Source: an uncultured bacterium (GTDB lineage Bacteria; Bipolaricaulota; Bipolaricaulia; UBA7950; UBA9294). From it: 64,000 nt of DNA. The position numbers were made by a program, and so were the translations under genes. The notes beneath the pieces are model-generated. The model saw only the letters and a list, made by a program, of their open reading frames with translations. It ran no database searches and was not told where the DNA came from. The DNA lies in NCBI GenBank assembly GCA_903857865.1, contig CAIOGO010000010.1:62001-126000 (forward strand). Direction: 5' to 3'. Shown piece by piece: positions 51,185 through 59,477 of the stretch. The stretch's first letter is position 1; every line of letters starts with the position of its first letter.

Positions 51185-53287
51185 CTACGTCGAGGTCACG
51201 GCGCGCGTCGCGAACGTCTTTCGGTTGGCGAACTCGGCCCGCTTGCCGTCGTTCCACTGCTCGACCGGCCGCAGGTAGCCGACGATGCGCGAGTAGACTT
51301 CCGCGGGAGACCCACACTCAGGACACGTGCGGTGCTCGCCGACGATGTACCCGTGATCGGGGCAAACGGAGAAGGTCGGCGTCAGCGTGTAGTACGGGAG
51401 GTGGAACGAGTGCGCGATCTTCTTCACCAGGCGTTTCGTGGCTTCGGCACTCGGGAGTCGCTCGCCGATGAACCCGTGGAAGACCGTCCCTCCTGTGTAC
51501 TTCACCTGAAGGGGATCCTGCAGGCGCAGAGCGGCCAGGAGGTCGTCGGTATAGCCGACGGGGAGCTGGGTCGAATTCGTGTAGTACGGGACCTTGCCCC
51601 CGTGAGCCTCGAGGTTGTGGATGCGCACGTCGGGGAAGCGGTCGAGGTCCTTTTTCGCCAGGCGGTAGCTCGCCCCTTCGGCTGGCGTCGCCTCGAGGTT
51701 GTAGATCTCGCCGGACTCCTCTTGGTAGGACCCAAGGCGGTCGCGCATCCAATCGAGGGTCTCGAGTGCAAAGGCGTGTCCCTCCGGGTCGGCGATCGTG
51801 CACCCTTTGAGATTCAAGAGCGCTTCGTTCATGCCGATGATGCCGATCGTCGAGAAGTGATTGCGCCAGTAGCCGCCTTCCGCTTCCTTGATCCGCGCCA
51901 GGTAGTACCGCGAGTACGGGTACAGCCTCTGATCGGTGAGCTGTTCGAGCGTCTTGCGCTTGATCTCGAGCGCCTTCCGCGACAGGTCCATCAGCTCGCC
52001 GAGACGCCGGAAGAAGTCGGCGTCGTTCTCGGCGAGGTAGCCGAGCCGCGGGAGATTCAGCGTGACGACGCCAATCGAGCCGGTGAGCGGATGAGCTCCG
52101 AACAGTCCGCCGCCGCGGCTGCGCAACTCGCGATTGTCGATGCGCAAGCGGCAGCACATGCTCCTCGCGTCTTCCGGCCTCATGTCGCTGCCGATGAAGT
52201 TCGAGAAGTAAGGAATCCCGTACTTCGCCGTCATCTCCCAGATCGGCTCGAGAATGGGATTGTCCCAATCGAAATCCTCGGTGATGTTGTAGGTCGGAAT
52301 CGGGAACGTGAACGGCCGCCCCTGCATGTCCCCCTCAAGCATGACTTCGGCGAACGCACGATTGAAGAGGTCCATCTCCGGTTGGTAGTCCCCATAGCAC
52401 GTCTTGTGCAGCGCGCCGCCCAGAACAACCGGCTCTCCAACCATGAATCGCGGCACCTTGAGGTCCAGGGTGATGTTCGTGAACGGCGTCTGGAAGCCCA
52501 CGCGCGTGGGGACGTTCATGTTGTAGACGAATTCCTGGACGTTCTGCTTGACCTCGTCGTACGAGAGCCCGTCAGCCCGGATGAACGGCGCGAGGTAGGT
52601 ATCCACGTTCGAGAAGGCCTGCGCGCCCGCGGACTCCCCTTGCAGGGTGTACATGAAGTTCACGATCTGCAACAGGGCGACACGGAAGTGCTTGGCCGGC
52701 CGCGACTCGATCTTGCCGCGCACGCCTCGAAACCCGCGCAGGAGGACGTCGCGCAGGTCCCAGCCAACGCAGTACGCACCGAGAGTTCCCAAGTCGTGCA
52801 GGTGAAAGTCGCCGCTCTCGTGCGCGGGTCGGATCTGCAGCGGGTAGATCTTGTTCAGCCAGTACTGGGAGATGATCTTGTCGGTGATGTGCGTGTTCAG
52901 GCCCTGAAGGGAGAAGGTCATGTTGCTGTTCTCGCGGACGCGCCAGTCGCGGTCGTTCAGGTAGTCCTCCACGAGGGGCATCTCACGGAGCAGGCCGCGC
53001 ATTTCACGGAGATCCTCGTGTTGCTTACGGTACAGGATGTAGGCCTTCGCCGTGCGCGCCTGCCCTCTCTCGATGAGGGCCTCCTCGACGGCGTCTTGGA
53101 TCTCCTCGACCGTCGGCGGCTCCTGCTCGAATCGAGATTCGAGCGAACGTAGGACGCGGTCCGCGACGCCTTGCGCAAGATACTCGTCGCCCTCCCCAAC
53201 CTCCTTCATCGCCTTCCAGATGGCGGTGGTGATCTTCGTTGGGTTGAACGGAACGACGCGACCATCGCGCTTGACGATGTACTCCAT
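51185..53287 (-). CDS. nrdD: Anaerobic (class III) ribonucleoside-triphosphate reductase
   Basis: This full-length 700-residue protein has an N-terminal ATP cone (VKRDGRVVPFNPTKITTAIW), then SNMTFSLQGLNTHITDKIIS, DFHLHDLGTLGAYCVGWDLR and QEFVYNMNVPTRVGFQTPF. A C-terminal four-Cys zinc site (VCPDHGY...CPECG) precedes the glycyl-radical loop IVGYLRPVEQWNDGKRAEF (Gly near residue 676). It reduces NTPs to dNTPs under anoxia using NrdG. It shows the organism can make DNA anaerobically. Confidence 0.96.
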   Translation of the reverse strand: MEYIVKRDGRVVPFNPTKITTAIWKAMKEVGEGDEYLAQGVADRVLRSLESRFEQEPPTVEEIQDAVEEALIERGQARTAKAYILYRKQHEDLREMRGLLREMPLVEDYLNDRDWRVRENSNMTFSLQGLNTHITDKIISQYWLNKIYPLQIRPAHESGDFHLHDLGTLGAYCVGWDLRDVLLRGFRGVRGKIESRPAKHFRVALLQIVNFMYTLQGESAGAQAFSNVDTYLAPFIRADGLSYDEVKQNVQEFVYNMNVPTRVGFQTPFTNITLDLKVPRFMVGEPVVLGGALHKTCYGDYQPEMDLFNRAFAEVMLEGDMQGRPFTFPIPTYNITEDFDWDNPILEPIWEMTAKYGIPYFSNFIGSDMRPEDARSMCCRLRIDNRELRSRGGGLFGAHPLTGSIGVVTLNLPRLGYLAENDADFFRRLGELMDLSRKALEIKRKTLEQLTDQRLYPYSRYYLARIKEAEGGYWRNHFSTIGIIGMNEALLNLKGCTIADPEGHAFALETLDWMRDRLGSYQEESGEIYNLEATPAEGASYRLAKKDLDRFPDVRIHNLEAHGGKVPYYTNSTQLPVGYTDDLLAALRLQDPLQVKYTGGTVFHGFIGERLPSAEATKRLVKKIAHSFHLPYYTLTPTFSVCPDHGYIVGEHRTCPECGSPAEVYSRIVGYLRPVEQWNDGKRAEFANRKTFATRAVTST

Positions 53288-53518
53288 GAACCCCCCTCAC
53301 ACCTCGATGGAAAACCCCAGAGACCCGGTCATCCTAGCTTCGAGGCGGAAGCGAGGCAATCCTCCCCGTGCTCGCCCGGGAGGCGAGAATGAGCATGGCG
53401 ACGATCTCTCCTTGCCCAGGGACGCCAAGGGTGGACAGGTGTCACCGGTCACGCCGCAGGAACGCTCCCAAGACGGGATAGTGACATCGCGCGGGATTCG
53501 TCTCCCGCCTCGAGGTTC

Positions 53519-53547
53519 TTGATTCACGGAAAGCGTCTCGTTACCAT
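53519..53547 (+). promoter_or_regulatory. Probable promoter of rpsT-secF-recJ
   Basis: TTGATT, 17 bp, TACCAT, giving a start near 53554 and a ~50-nt leader for S20. The rest of the 312-bp gap back to nrdD (53288-53518) shows no gene. Confidence 0.45.
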
Positions 53548-53599
53548 CAGGCTGAATCCTGCCCTAGTTGATCGGTCACGATCACGCTGCAGTAGTGAG

Positions 53600-53869
53600 G
53601 TGAGTGAGATACCGAACATTGCTTCCGCAAGCAAACGTTTGCGACAGAGCGAGAAGAGGAGAGGTCTGAACCGGTTCCGAAAGGCCGCTCTCAAGCACGT
53701 CGTAAAGCAGATCCGACTGCACATCGACGCCGGCGAAAAGACCGAGGCCGTTTCCCTTCTGCCGCAACTGGCCAAGGCCGCCGACAAGGCCGCGAAAAGA
53801 AACACGATCCACAAGAACCGCGCATCGCGGATCAAGTCTCGTTGGGTGAAGAAGGTCCAAGCCCTGTAG
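53600..53869 (+). CDS. rpsT: 30S ribosomal protein S20
   Basis: The conserved start PNIASASKRLRQSEKRR and later LNRFRKAALKHVVKQI and AAKRNTIHKNRASRIKSR identify S20. The family's usual first residues are M-(P)-N-I-x-S-A. Here the codon aligned with Met is ATA at 53609. GAGGTGA, a 7-base match to the anti-SD, sits 5 bp before that ATA. The only standard in-frame start nearby is GTG 53600, which lies inside this SD and lacks its own. The span given uses GTG; initiation at AUA (86 residues, the normal length) is more likely. secF follows 11 bp later. Confidence 0.88.
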   Translation: MSEIPNIASASKRLRQSEKRRGLNRFRKAALKHVVKQIRLHIDAGEKTEAVSLLPQLAKAADKAAKRNTIHKNRASRIKSRWVKKVQAL

Positions 53870-53880
53870 GAGGATCTGGC

Positions 53881-54789
53881 ATGCGTCACATCGACTTCCT
53901 CGGCAAAGCGAAGTTCCTCGTCCCGTTGTCCCTGTGTCTCGTTCTCATCAGCGCCGTATTGCTCGTCCCAGGCGTGCGGGGACTCAAGATGGGGATCGAC
54001 TTCACCGGCGGCACGGAATTCACGGTGAAGTTCGCTGAGCGCGTCGATTCGGCGGCCATCCGCAACGTTCTGGGAACGGTCGACGCCGGCCGACTGGACC
54101 TTCGAACGAGCAAGGTCCAGAGTGCGGGGCCGAACACGTTCACCATCACGACCCAGCTCCTGAACGTGGAAACGGACCAGGAAGCCATCAACAAGATCGA
54201 GGCGGCGCTGAAGGCGACGTTCCCGAAAGCCGAAGTCAACCGAGAGCTGATCGGTCAGCAGATCAGCAAGGAACTCGCGCAGAAGGGGCTCCTCGCCATT
54301 CTCATCGCGATGGCCGCGATGCTCGTCTACATCTCGTGGCGCTTCCGCTTCCGCTACGCGGTCGCCGCGATTCTCGAGCTGGTCCACGACGTGACGATCG
54401 CGCTGGGCGTCTTTGCGCTCTTCGGGCTTGAGTTCAACCTCGAAACGATCGCCGCGTTCCTGACGTTGGTCGGATACTCGCTCAACGACACGATCGTCGT
54501 CTTCGATCGAATCCGCGAGAACCTGAGGCTCGACCAGAAGCGCACGCTGTTCGACACGATCAACCTGAGCATCAACCAGTCGCTCACGCGGACGATCAAC
54601 ACATCGGCGACGACGCTGCTGCCGATCGTCGTCCTCCTCTTCCTCGGGGGAAGCGTACTGCGCGGCTTCTCGGTCGCCATGCTGGTTGGAATCATCGCAG
54701 GAACCTACTCGTCGTGGTACATCGGGACTCCGATCTTGTACTGGTGGGCGAGGAAGGCCGACAAGACCCGAGCCGGCCAAAAGACCTAG
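53881..54789 (+). CDS. secF: Protein translocase subunit SecF
   Basis: The 302-residue protein has six membrane spans. The first periplasmic domain follows MGIDFTGGTEFTVKF; later ELVHDVTIALGVFALFGLEF, GYSLNDTIVVFDRIREN and INTSATTLLPIVVLLFLGGS are the SecF family motifs. It assists Sec-dependent export using the proton-motive force. TAGGAGGATCTGGC precedes the ATG. SecD, normally fused or directly upstream, is absent from this window; rpsT takes its place. recJ begins at the very next base. Confidence 0.95.
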   Translation: MRHIDFLGKAKFLVPLSLCLVLISAVLLVPGVRGLKMGIDFTGGTEFTVKFAERVDSAAIRNVLGTVDAGRLDLRTSKVQSAGPNTFTITTQLLNVETDQEAINKIEAALKATFPKAEVNRELIGQQISKELAQKGLLAILIAMAAMLVYISWRFRFRYAVAAILELVHDVTIALGVFALFGLEFNLETIAAFLTLVGYSLNDTIVVFDRIRENLRLDQKRTLFDTINLSINQSLTRTINTSATTLLPIVVLLFLGGSVLRGFSVAMLVGIIAGTYSSWYIGTPILYWWARKADKTRAGQKT

Positions 54790-56523
54790 ATGCGATCGCT
54801 GCTCCGCGACAGGAGAGAGTGGCGGCTTGCTCCTCCTCCCGACGCGAACCTCATAGACGTCATCCGGACCTCTCTAGGGTGTTCGCGCGCGATCGCCGTC
54901 CTCCTTGCCCAGCGCGGCGGGGCAGCGTGGGATGCACTCCTCGATCCCGTGGGCAAGCGCTTTCATCCGCCATCGGGTCTCCCCGACATGGATCGCGCAG
55001 TGTCGCGGTTGATCGAGGCGATCCAAAAGGGCGAGCGGATCTTTGTCCATGGCGACTTCGACGTTGACGGTTTGACCGGCGCCGCCGTCCTCTATCGCGC
55101 CTTGCGCCCTCTCTTGCCGCCGAATTCCGTCAAGGTCGAGGTCAGCGACCGCGCGGCCGGGCACGGCTTGTCGCGGCCGTTCGTTCTGCGCGCCATCGAT
55201 GAGGGGTTCACTCTGGTCGTGACCGCAGACTGCGGGGTCGCAAGCCACGCGGAGATTGCCGAGCTGCACGCCGCGGGAATCGACACCCTAGTGACCGACC
55301 ACCACCTTCCGGTGGGCGACCTTCCCGCCGCCGTCGCCGTTGTGGACCCTCATCGCAGCGATCATGGGTACCCAAACGCCCACCTCGCGGGCGTCGGCGT
55401 CGCGTACAAGCTGGCCTGCGCGCTCTACGAACGGTTGGAGAGGCCAACCCCGTCCGCGCTGCTCGACCTCGTCGCGCTCGGCACCATCGCAGACCTCGTG
55501 CCGCTTTGCGCGGACGGCGACAACGAGAACCAGCGGCTGATTCGCGAAGGATTCCGCCTCTTGTCCGCCGGACAAGGATCGTGCCTCGGACTGCGTACGT
55601 TGATGGCCAAGCTGTCGATCAACCCGAAGAAGCTCACGACGACCGACTTCGGATACCTCGTCGCGCCCAAGCTGAACGCGGCCAACCGCGCCGGAGACCC
55701 GAAGGTGGCCTTCCTCCTCTTGATCACCGAGGTCGCCGATCAGGCGGAGTACTTGGCGGAGATTCTTCTCGACTACAACCGAGACCGCGAGATTGCCCAG
55801 AACGACCTCATCGCCCAAGCCGAGACGATGATTCGCGACGAGGGCATGGATCCCCAAGAGGACGGCTTCCTGTTCCTGGTGGGCAAGTACTGGAACGAGG
55901 GGATCCTCGGCCTCGTTGCCTCCAACCTCGCTGAACGCTACCGGGTGCCGACGCTCGTCTTGTCGCGAGGAGATCGCATCTCGCGCGGGTCATGCCGCAG
56001 CGTCGGCAATTTCGACATGAGCGCGGCTCTAGAAGCCGTCGGAGGTCTTCTCCTGCAGTACGGCGGGCACAAGATGGCTGCCGGGTTCTCGGTATCGAAC
56101 GAATCGCTGCCGGAGCTTGAGGAGCGCCTGACGGAGCACGTGGCGGAGCACCGCGGCTCGATCGCTGCGTCCCATCCCGAGGAGATCGACACCGAGGTCG
56201 AGCTCTCCGACGTCGATCTCCGGTTCTACACGAACCTGACGTCCCTCGCGCCCTACGGGCCCGGAAACCCGCCGCCAAGGTTCCTCCTGCGCGACTGCCT
56301 GTTCGACGGCCTGAGCCTCGTGGGCAACCGCCGCCAGCACCTGAAGGGCCGCGTCGTGCAGAACGGAGTAGCTCTCCCGTTTATCGCGTTTCGCCTGGGG
56401 AAACACCTCGAGACGTTCGAGGACGCAGGGAAGTTCGATCTCGTCTGCCAGATTGGCTTCGACGACTGGCGAAACGACATCCAGGTGCAAGGCGTCGACC
56501 TTGTCCACAGCGTAACTGACTAG
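54790..56523 (+). CDS. recJ: Single-stranded-DNA exonuclease RecJ
   Basis: This 577-residue DHH-family nuclease has motif I VHGDFDVDGLTGAAVLYRAL, VTADCGVASHAEI, VTDHHLPVGDLP (DHH) and VDPHRSDHGYPNAHLAGVGV. DHHA1 segments are SVGNFDMSAALEAVGGLLLQ and GGHKMAAGFSVS, then an OB-like C-domain follows. Motif I has Phe for the usual Tyr of DYDVDG. The ATG abuts the secF stop with no gap. The last codons (QGVDLVHSVTD) form the first unit of the repeat array that follows. Confidence 0.95.
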   Translation: MRSLLRDRREWRLAPPPDANLIDVIRTSLGCSRAIAVLLAQRGGAAWDALLDPVGKRFHPPSGLPDMDRAVSRLIEAIQKGERIFVHGDFDVDGLTGAAVLYRALRPLLPPNSVKVEVSDRAAGHGLSRPFVLRAIDEGFTLVVTADCGVASHAEIAELHAAGIDTLVTDHHLPVGDLPAAVAVVDPHRSDHGYPNAHLAGVGVAYKLACALYERLERPTPSALLDLVALGTIADLVPLCADGDNENQRLIREGFRLLSAGQGSCLGLRTLMAKLSINPKKLTTTDFGYLVAPKLNAANRAGDPKVAFLLLITEVADQAEYLAEILLDYNRDREIAQNDLIAQAETMIRDEGMDPQEDGFLFLVGKYWNEGILGLVASNLAERYRVPTLVLSRGDRISRGSCRSVGNFDMSAALEAVGGLLLQYGGHKMAAGFSVSNESLPELEERLTEHVAEHRGSIAASHPEEIDTEVELSDVDLRFYTNLTSLAPYGPGNPPPRFLLRDCLFDGLSLVGNRRQHLKGRVVQNGVALPFIAFRLGKHLETFEDAGKFDLVCQIGFDDWRNDIQVQGVDLVHSVTD

Positions 56524-56735
56524 ACTAGGAACGGGTCGATCATGGGCGCAAGGCGTCGACCTTGTCCGCGCGATGTGACAAGGTCGATCGTGGAACAAGG
56601 CGTCGACCTCGTCCATAGCGTAGCGGATAGCGCATCGGATTAGGAACGGGTCGATCACGGTCGACCTCGTTCGCGCGGTCTAAAGGTTGACCGACGAGGT
56701 CGATCGAGAAACATGGCGTCGACCTCGTCCAGGCA
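56488..56735. repeat. Degenerate array repeating the 3' end of recJ
   Basis: AAGGCGTCGACCTTGTCC recurs with few changes at 56489 (recJ's own last codons), 56550, 56597 and 56714 (TGGCGTCGACCTCGTCC), with a partial copy at 56658. Inverted pieces of the type GACRAGGTCGATC lie between. Read in register, the copies encode QGVDLVHSVTD-stop, QGVDLVRAM-stop and QGVDLVHSVADSASD-stop. The spacing is uneven (61, 47 and 117 bp). Similar text occurs at 62604 and 63302. Confidence 0.75.
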
Positions 56736-57378
56736 GTGCAGCGCGGTTGCCTCAGGTCGTCGGAGCCCCTCTCCCATCGTCTGCGAAGTCTTGCGGTGCC
56801 AAGCCCGCGCGCCTGCTTCCTTCTGTAGACGCGTTCAGACTCGAGAGCGGCTGCAATCTAGTACCCCGTAGTGGACCACTTCCGAACTGGGCGCCTTGTT
56901 CCGAGGGTAGTCCCATCCGGTTCCCCGTATTGGACAGACTTCGAACTTTCTCAGAGCTCGACGCTGAGACCGTGCAGGTTCTGGCTCTCTAGGCTGGCAG
57001 AGGAGGACGATCAGAGGACACTGCCGTCTCGGCTGATGGAGGAGATCGAGCCGTACGATCGAGATCAAAAGGTCGGGGTCGAGGTGGCCGGACTCAAGTA
57101 ATCCACCCACCAGAGAACCCGGGGCGGTTTACCACTCCTTCAGCATCCTCGCCGGTCCAGCCCACGTGAGCCAGTCGTTCACTGTGCTGGTGGGAAACGA
57201 GCCGATCATGACTCCAGTTATCCAGTCGTGTCCGTGCAGGTCACCTGGAACCATGCCATGGATTGAGCTGGAGTTGGCCGCACGACTGCTATGGACGCTG
57301 TCACGCCACCAGGGAATTGACCTTGTCACTGGCTGTTCGTGTATCTTCGAGCAGTTGCCCTGCACCCACGGAGGAATC
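56736..57378. other. Gene-free stretch with a diverged 28-bp direct repeat
   Basis: There is no supportable gene. Copies at 56861-56888 and 56920-56947 both contain CCCCGTAKTGGAC and end CGAACT (21 of 28 positions match). The reverse complement of the second starts TGTCC within AAGTCTGTCCAATACGG, like an IS end, so these may be relics of transposon termini. Short ORFs here show no recognisable protein. Confidence 0.5.
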
Positions 57379-58107
57379 ATGCCACAGCCGAAACCGTACC
57401 CCAACATCTATCGCGACGGACCCGGCAATGTGACCGAGGCCTACCGCGACGCCTGCAAGTCCCCTGAGGCGATTCGTTGCTTTGCTTCATACGAGCTGCT
57501 GAAGAAGGACTTGCGCGCTGCATTCGAGTACATCGAGCCGGACAAACCGAACATGGATACGTACTCGCATCGTACGTACGAGCTCCTCCTACGTGCTTGC
57601 ACAGAAGTCGAGGCCTTGTGCAAGCAGGTATTCGACAAGAACGGCGTTGACATGCGCGGGAAGACCGACATCAGACGATACAGCGACCTTGAGCACCCAA
57701 TGCAGCTCTCGACCTACGAGATCGCCTGCTATGGGTTCACCTGTCAGGACTTCCAGCCCTTTGCAGCGTTCGCCAACGCAATCAGAGACCAGCGCAGCCC
57801 TGAGTGGTACAGAGCTTATAACGACGCAAAGCATAATCGCATGAGCAAGTTCGACCGCGCGAGTCTGTGGAATGCCATCCAGGCAATCGGGGCGGTGTAC
57901 ACCCTCTTGGTGGCACAGTATGGCCCGCGGTTTGACCGTGCGGTCCATGGAACCGTGGTCGGAGTACCGTTCATGGATCCCCCGGACATGTTCAGCACTC
58001 GGGCGCTCCCGCACTGGCCCAACGATGAACGGTATGAGTTCGACTGGAACTCCCTCAAGGGGACCGCAGACGCATACCAGTATCACCCGCTGCCTGAGAT
58101 CCCGTAG
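57379..58107 (+). CDS. Uncharacterised HEPN-like protein
   Basis: The 242-residue, mostly helical protein starts at ATG 57379, which has GGAGGAATC directly upstream. The longer frame to 57166 is not supported. Helix text HRTYELLLRACTEVEALCKQ is followed by SPEWYRAYNDAKHNRMSKFD and ASLWNAIQAIGAVYTLLVAQ. The RAYNDAKH stretch fits the RX4-6H motif of HEPN ribonucleases. A YND.KH-N-R motif followed by an alanine-rich helix is also seen in uncharacterised proteins of accessory regions. No antitoxin-like gene is adjacent, so it may be a stand-alone defence or stress protein. Function unproven. Confidence 0.55.
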   Translation: MPQPKPYPNIYRDGPGNVTEAYRDACKSPEAIRCFASYELLKKDLRAAFEYIEPDKPNMDTYSHRTYELLLRACTEVEALCKQVFDKNGVDMRGKTDIRRYSDLEHPMQLSTYEIACYGFTCQDFQPFAAFANAIRDQRSPEWYRAYNDAKHNRMSKFDRASLWNAIQAIGAVYTLLVAQYGPRFDRAVHGTVVGVPFMDPPDMFSTRALPHWPNDERYEFDWNSLKGTADAYQYHPLPEIP

Positions 58108-58550
58108 GCCTCTGCTCGGATGCGTCAACTCGAACGACGGGCCTCGCTGAGGCCACGGCAGTCGAGTGAACCGCCCCGGCCTTTCTGGAGACCCCAGTAC
58201 CTGAGCCCCCGGACGAGCCAGGTCCGTTCACGTCACACCATCTCACGTCACCGTGTTGCCTCACCCCCTAGCGGATGAATCTGGAACCTTTCCATGGATC
58301 AAGTCCGACCTGATCGCGAGCCTGCTATGAGAGTCAACTGGATCGCCCCCATCGCTGGTTTCGCCGCAATTTCCCAGGCGATCCTGGTATTCGCTGTTGA
58401 CCGACTCGCGGCGGGTAGGTCAGGCGTGGTTCGCGATCACGGACTGGAAGTCGAGGCGCTGGGAGCATATCGGCGCCTGCCTGCAAGGAAGAGCGCATCG
58501 ACAGGAGCCCGTCTGTTGTACCGAAGGCCTCAGCGTCGGGCTCAACACCC
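58108..58550. other. Intergenic stretch; at most one small membrane ORF
   Basis: The only candidate is an ORF from ATG 58327 to 58554 beginning MRVNWIAPIAGFAAISQAIL, with one hydrophobic segment and no SD. Its C-terminal half is Arg-rich and unconvincing. Otherwise there is nothing I can identify; it may hold the 3' flank of both converging genes. Confidence 0.4.
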
Positions 58551-59477
58551 CTAGGTGCCTCCACTCTGTTGCCTTCCTTTCTCACTCACATCCCTTTCCA
58601 TGTGAACTTCGTACTGGGCTGTCTCACCGTCACCAAGATTCCAAAGCCTCCAGGTCACAAGCTGCCGTCCGTCTGCAAGACGGTCAGAGCTGATGACTCC
58701 CCGCAGCGGACCCACTGCCGAGATGCTGCCGTGGTACCCTGGCGGGAACGTAAACATGAGTGAGGCGCTCCGCGTGCCATGCCCAAAACCGTAGCTCCCG
58801 AAGTCCGCACCTTCCTTGAAGAGCGGGTCCCACAGGCCCTTCCATCGGTACGCAACTGACATCTCCAGCGAACTCATCGGTGGGACAGGCGGCATGAACA
58901 CTGCATAGACGGTATGCTGGTGCGCCTCCATCTCAGGAAACACTTGGATGATGTTGATCTGCTGCGATGAGTTCGGCGGTGTGCCGGTCATATGGAGTTC
59001 CTCGAACCTGGCTTCTGGAACCTGCCCGAGGGCTCCAACACTGAACGGAAACGCAACTAGCGGTCGGTCCGTCGCGTTCCGGAGCACGAAGGTTCGCCAG
59101 ACCCGCCCATCTGCGATGTCGTACCGAACGGTGGACTCGACGACTTCCCATGACTCAGCGGCACCTGTGTCCAGGTATCTCAGTAGCAGAACGGCTTTCG
59201 CAAGGCTGCTCTGCGCGTACAGCGCCTGGGCTCTGGAAACGAATGTCATGCCAAGCGTGCTGAGCGCGAAGGCCCCGGCAACGCCCACTGCCGCGGCGCG
59301 ACTTGGGAAAACATACGCCATGGCGCCGGCCGCCACCAGTGTAGCTGGGAGAGAAAGCAAGGCACCGCGCCAGACATCCCGCAATCTGATCCCTGACGTG
59401 TATCTCAGGACGCGCCACAGGGCTGCTCTCACTTTCATCATTGCACGCCTCTTCCGACCACCGCTTCTCTTCCTCAT
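58551..59477 (-). CDS. Membrane protein of unknown function, second gene of a coupled pair
   Basis: The 308-residue protein has a very basic N-terminus (MRKRSGGRKRRAMMKVRAAL). Two hydrophobic segments (LLSLPATLVAAGAMAYVFPS, AAAVGVAGAFALSTLGMTFV) are followed by a soluble, beta-rich domain with VWRTFVLRNATDRPLVAFPF, MSVAYRWKGLWDPL and LVTWRLWNLGDGETAQYEVH. ATG 59477 overlaps the upstream stop (ATGA). The layout mirrors the upstream partner (two helices then beta domain), so the pair looks like diverged paralogues. No family recognised; a sensor or effector pair is possible. Confidence 0.6.
   Translation of the reverse strand: MRKRSGGRKRRAMMKVRAALWRVLRYTSGIRLRDVWRGALLSLPATLVAAGAMAYVFPSRAAAVGVAGAFALSTLGMTFVSRAQALYAQSSLAKAVLLLRYLDTGAAESWEVVESTVRYDIADGRVWRTFVLRNATDRPLVAFPFSVGALGQVPEARFEELHMTGTPPNSSQQINIIQVFPEMEAHQHTVYAVFMPPVPPMSSLEMSVAYRWKGLWDPLFKEGADFGSYGFGHGTRSASLMFTFPPGYHGSISAVGPLRGVISSDRLADGRQLVTWRLWNLGDGETAQYEVHMERDVSEKGRQQSGGT

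Noticed and set aside
50987-53152. A 721-codon open frame antisense to nrdD
   Set aside because: The nrdD frame has full family motifs. Long antisense ORFs are expected in high-GC coding DNA, and this one has no start signal or recognisable domain.
56871-57101. 76-codon ORF in the gap after recJ
   Set aside because: No SD, no recognisable domain, and it overlaps the diverged direct repeat.
57166-57378. N-terminal extension of the HEPN-like gene
   Set aside because: The ATG at 57379 has a GGAGGAATC ribosome-binding site; the upstream part has no coding character.
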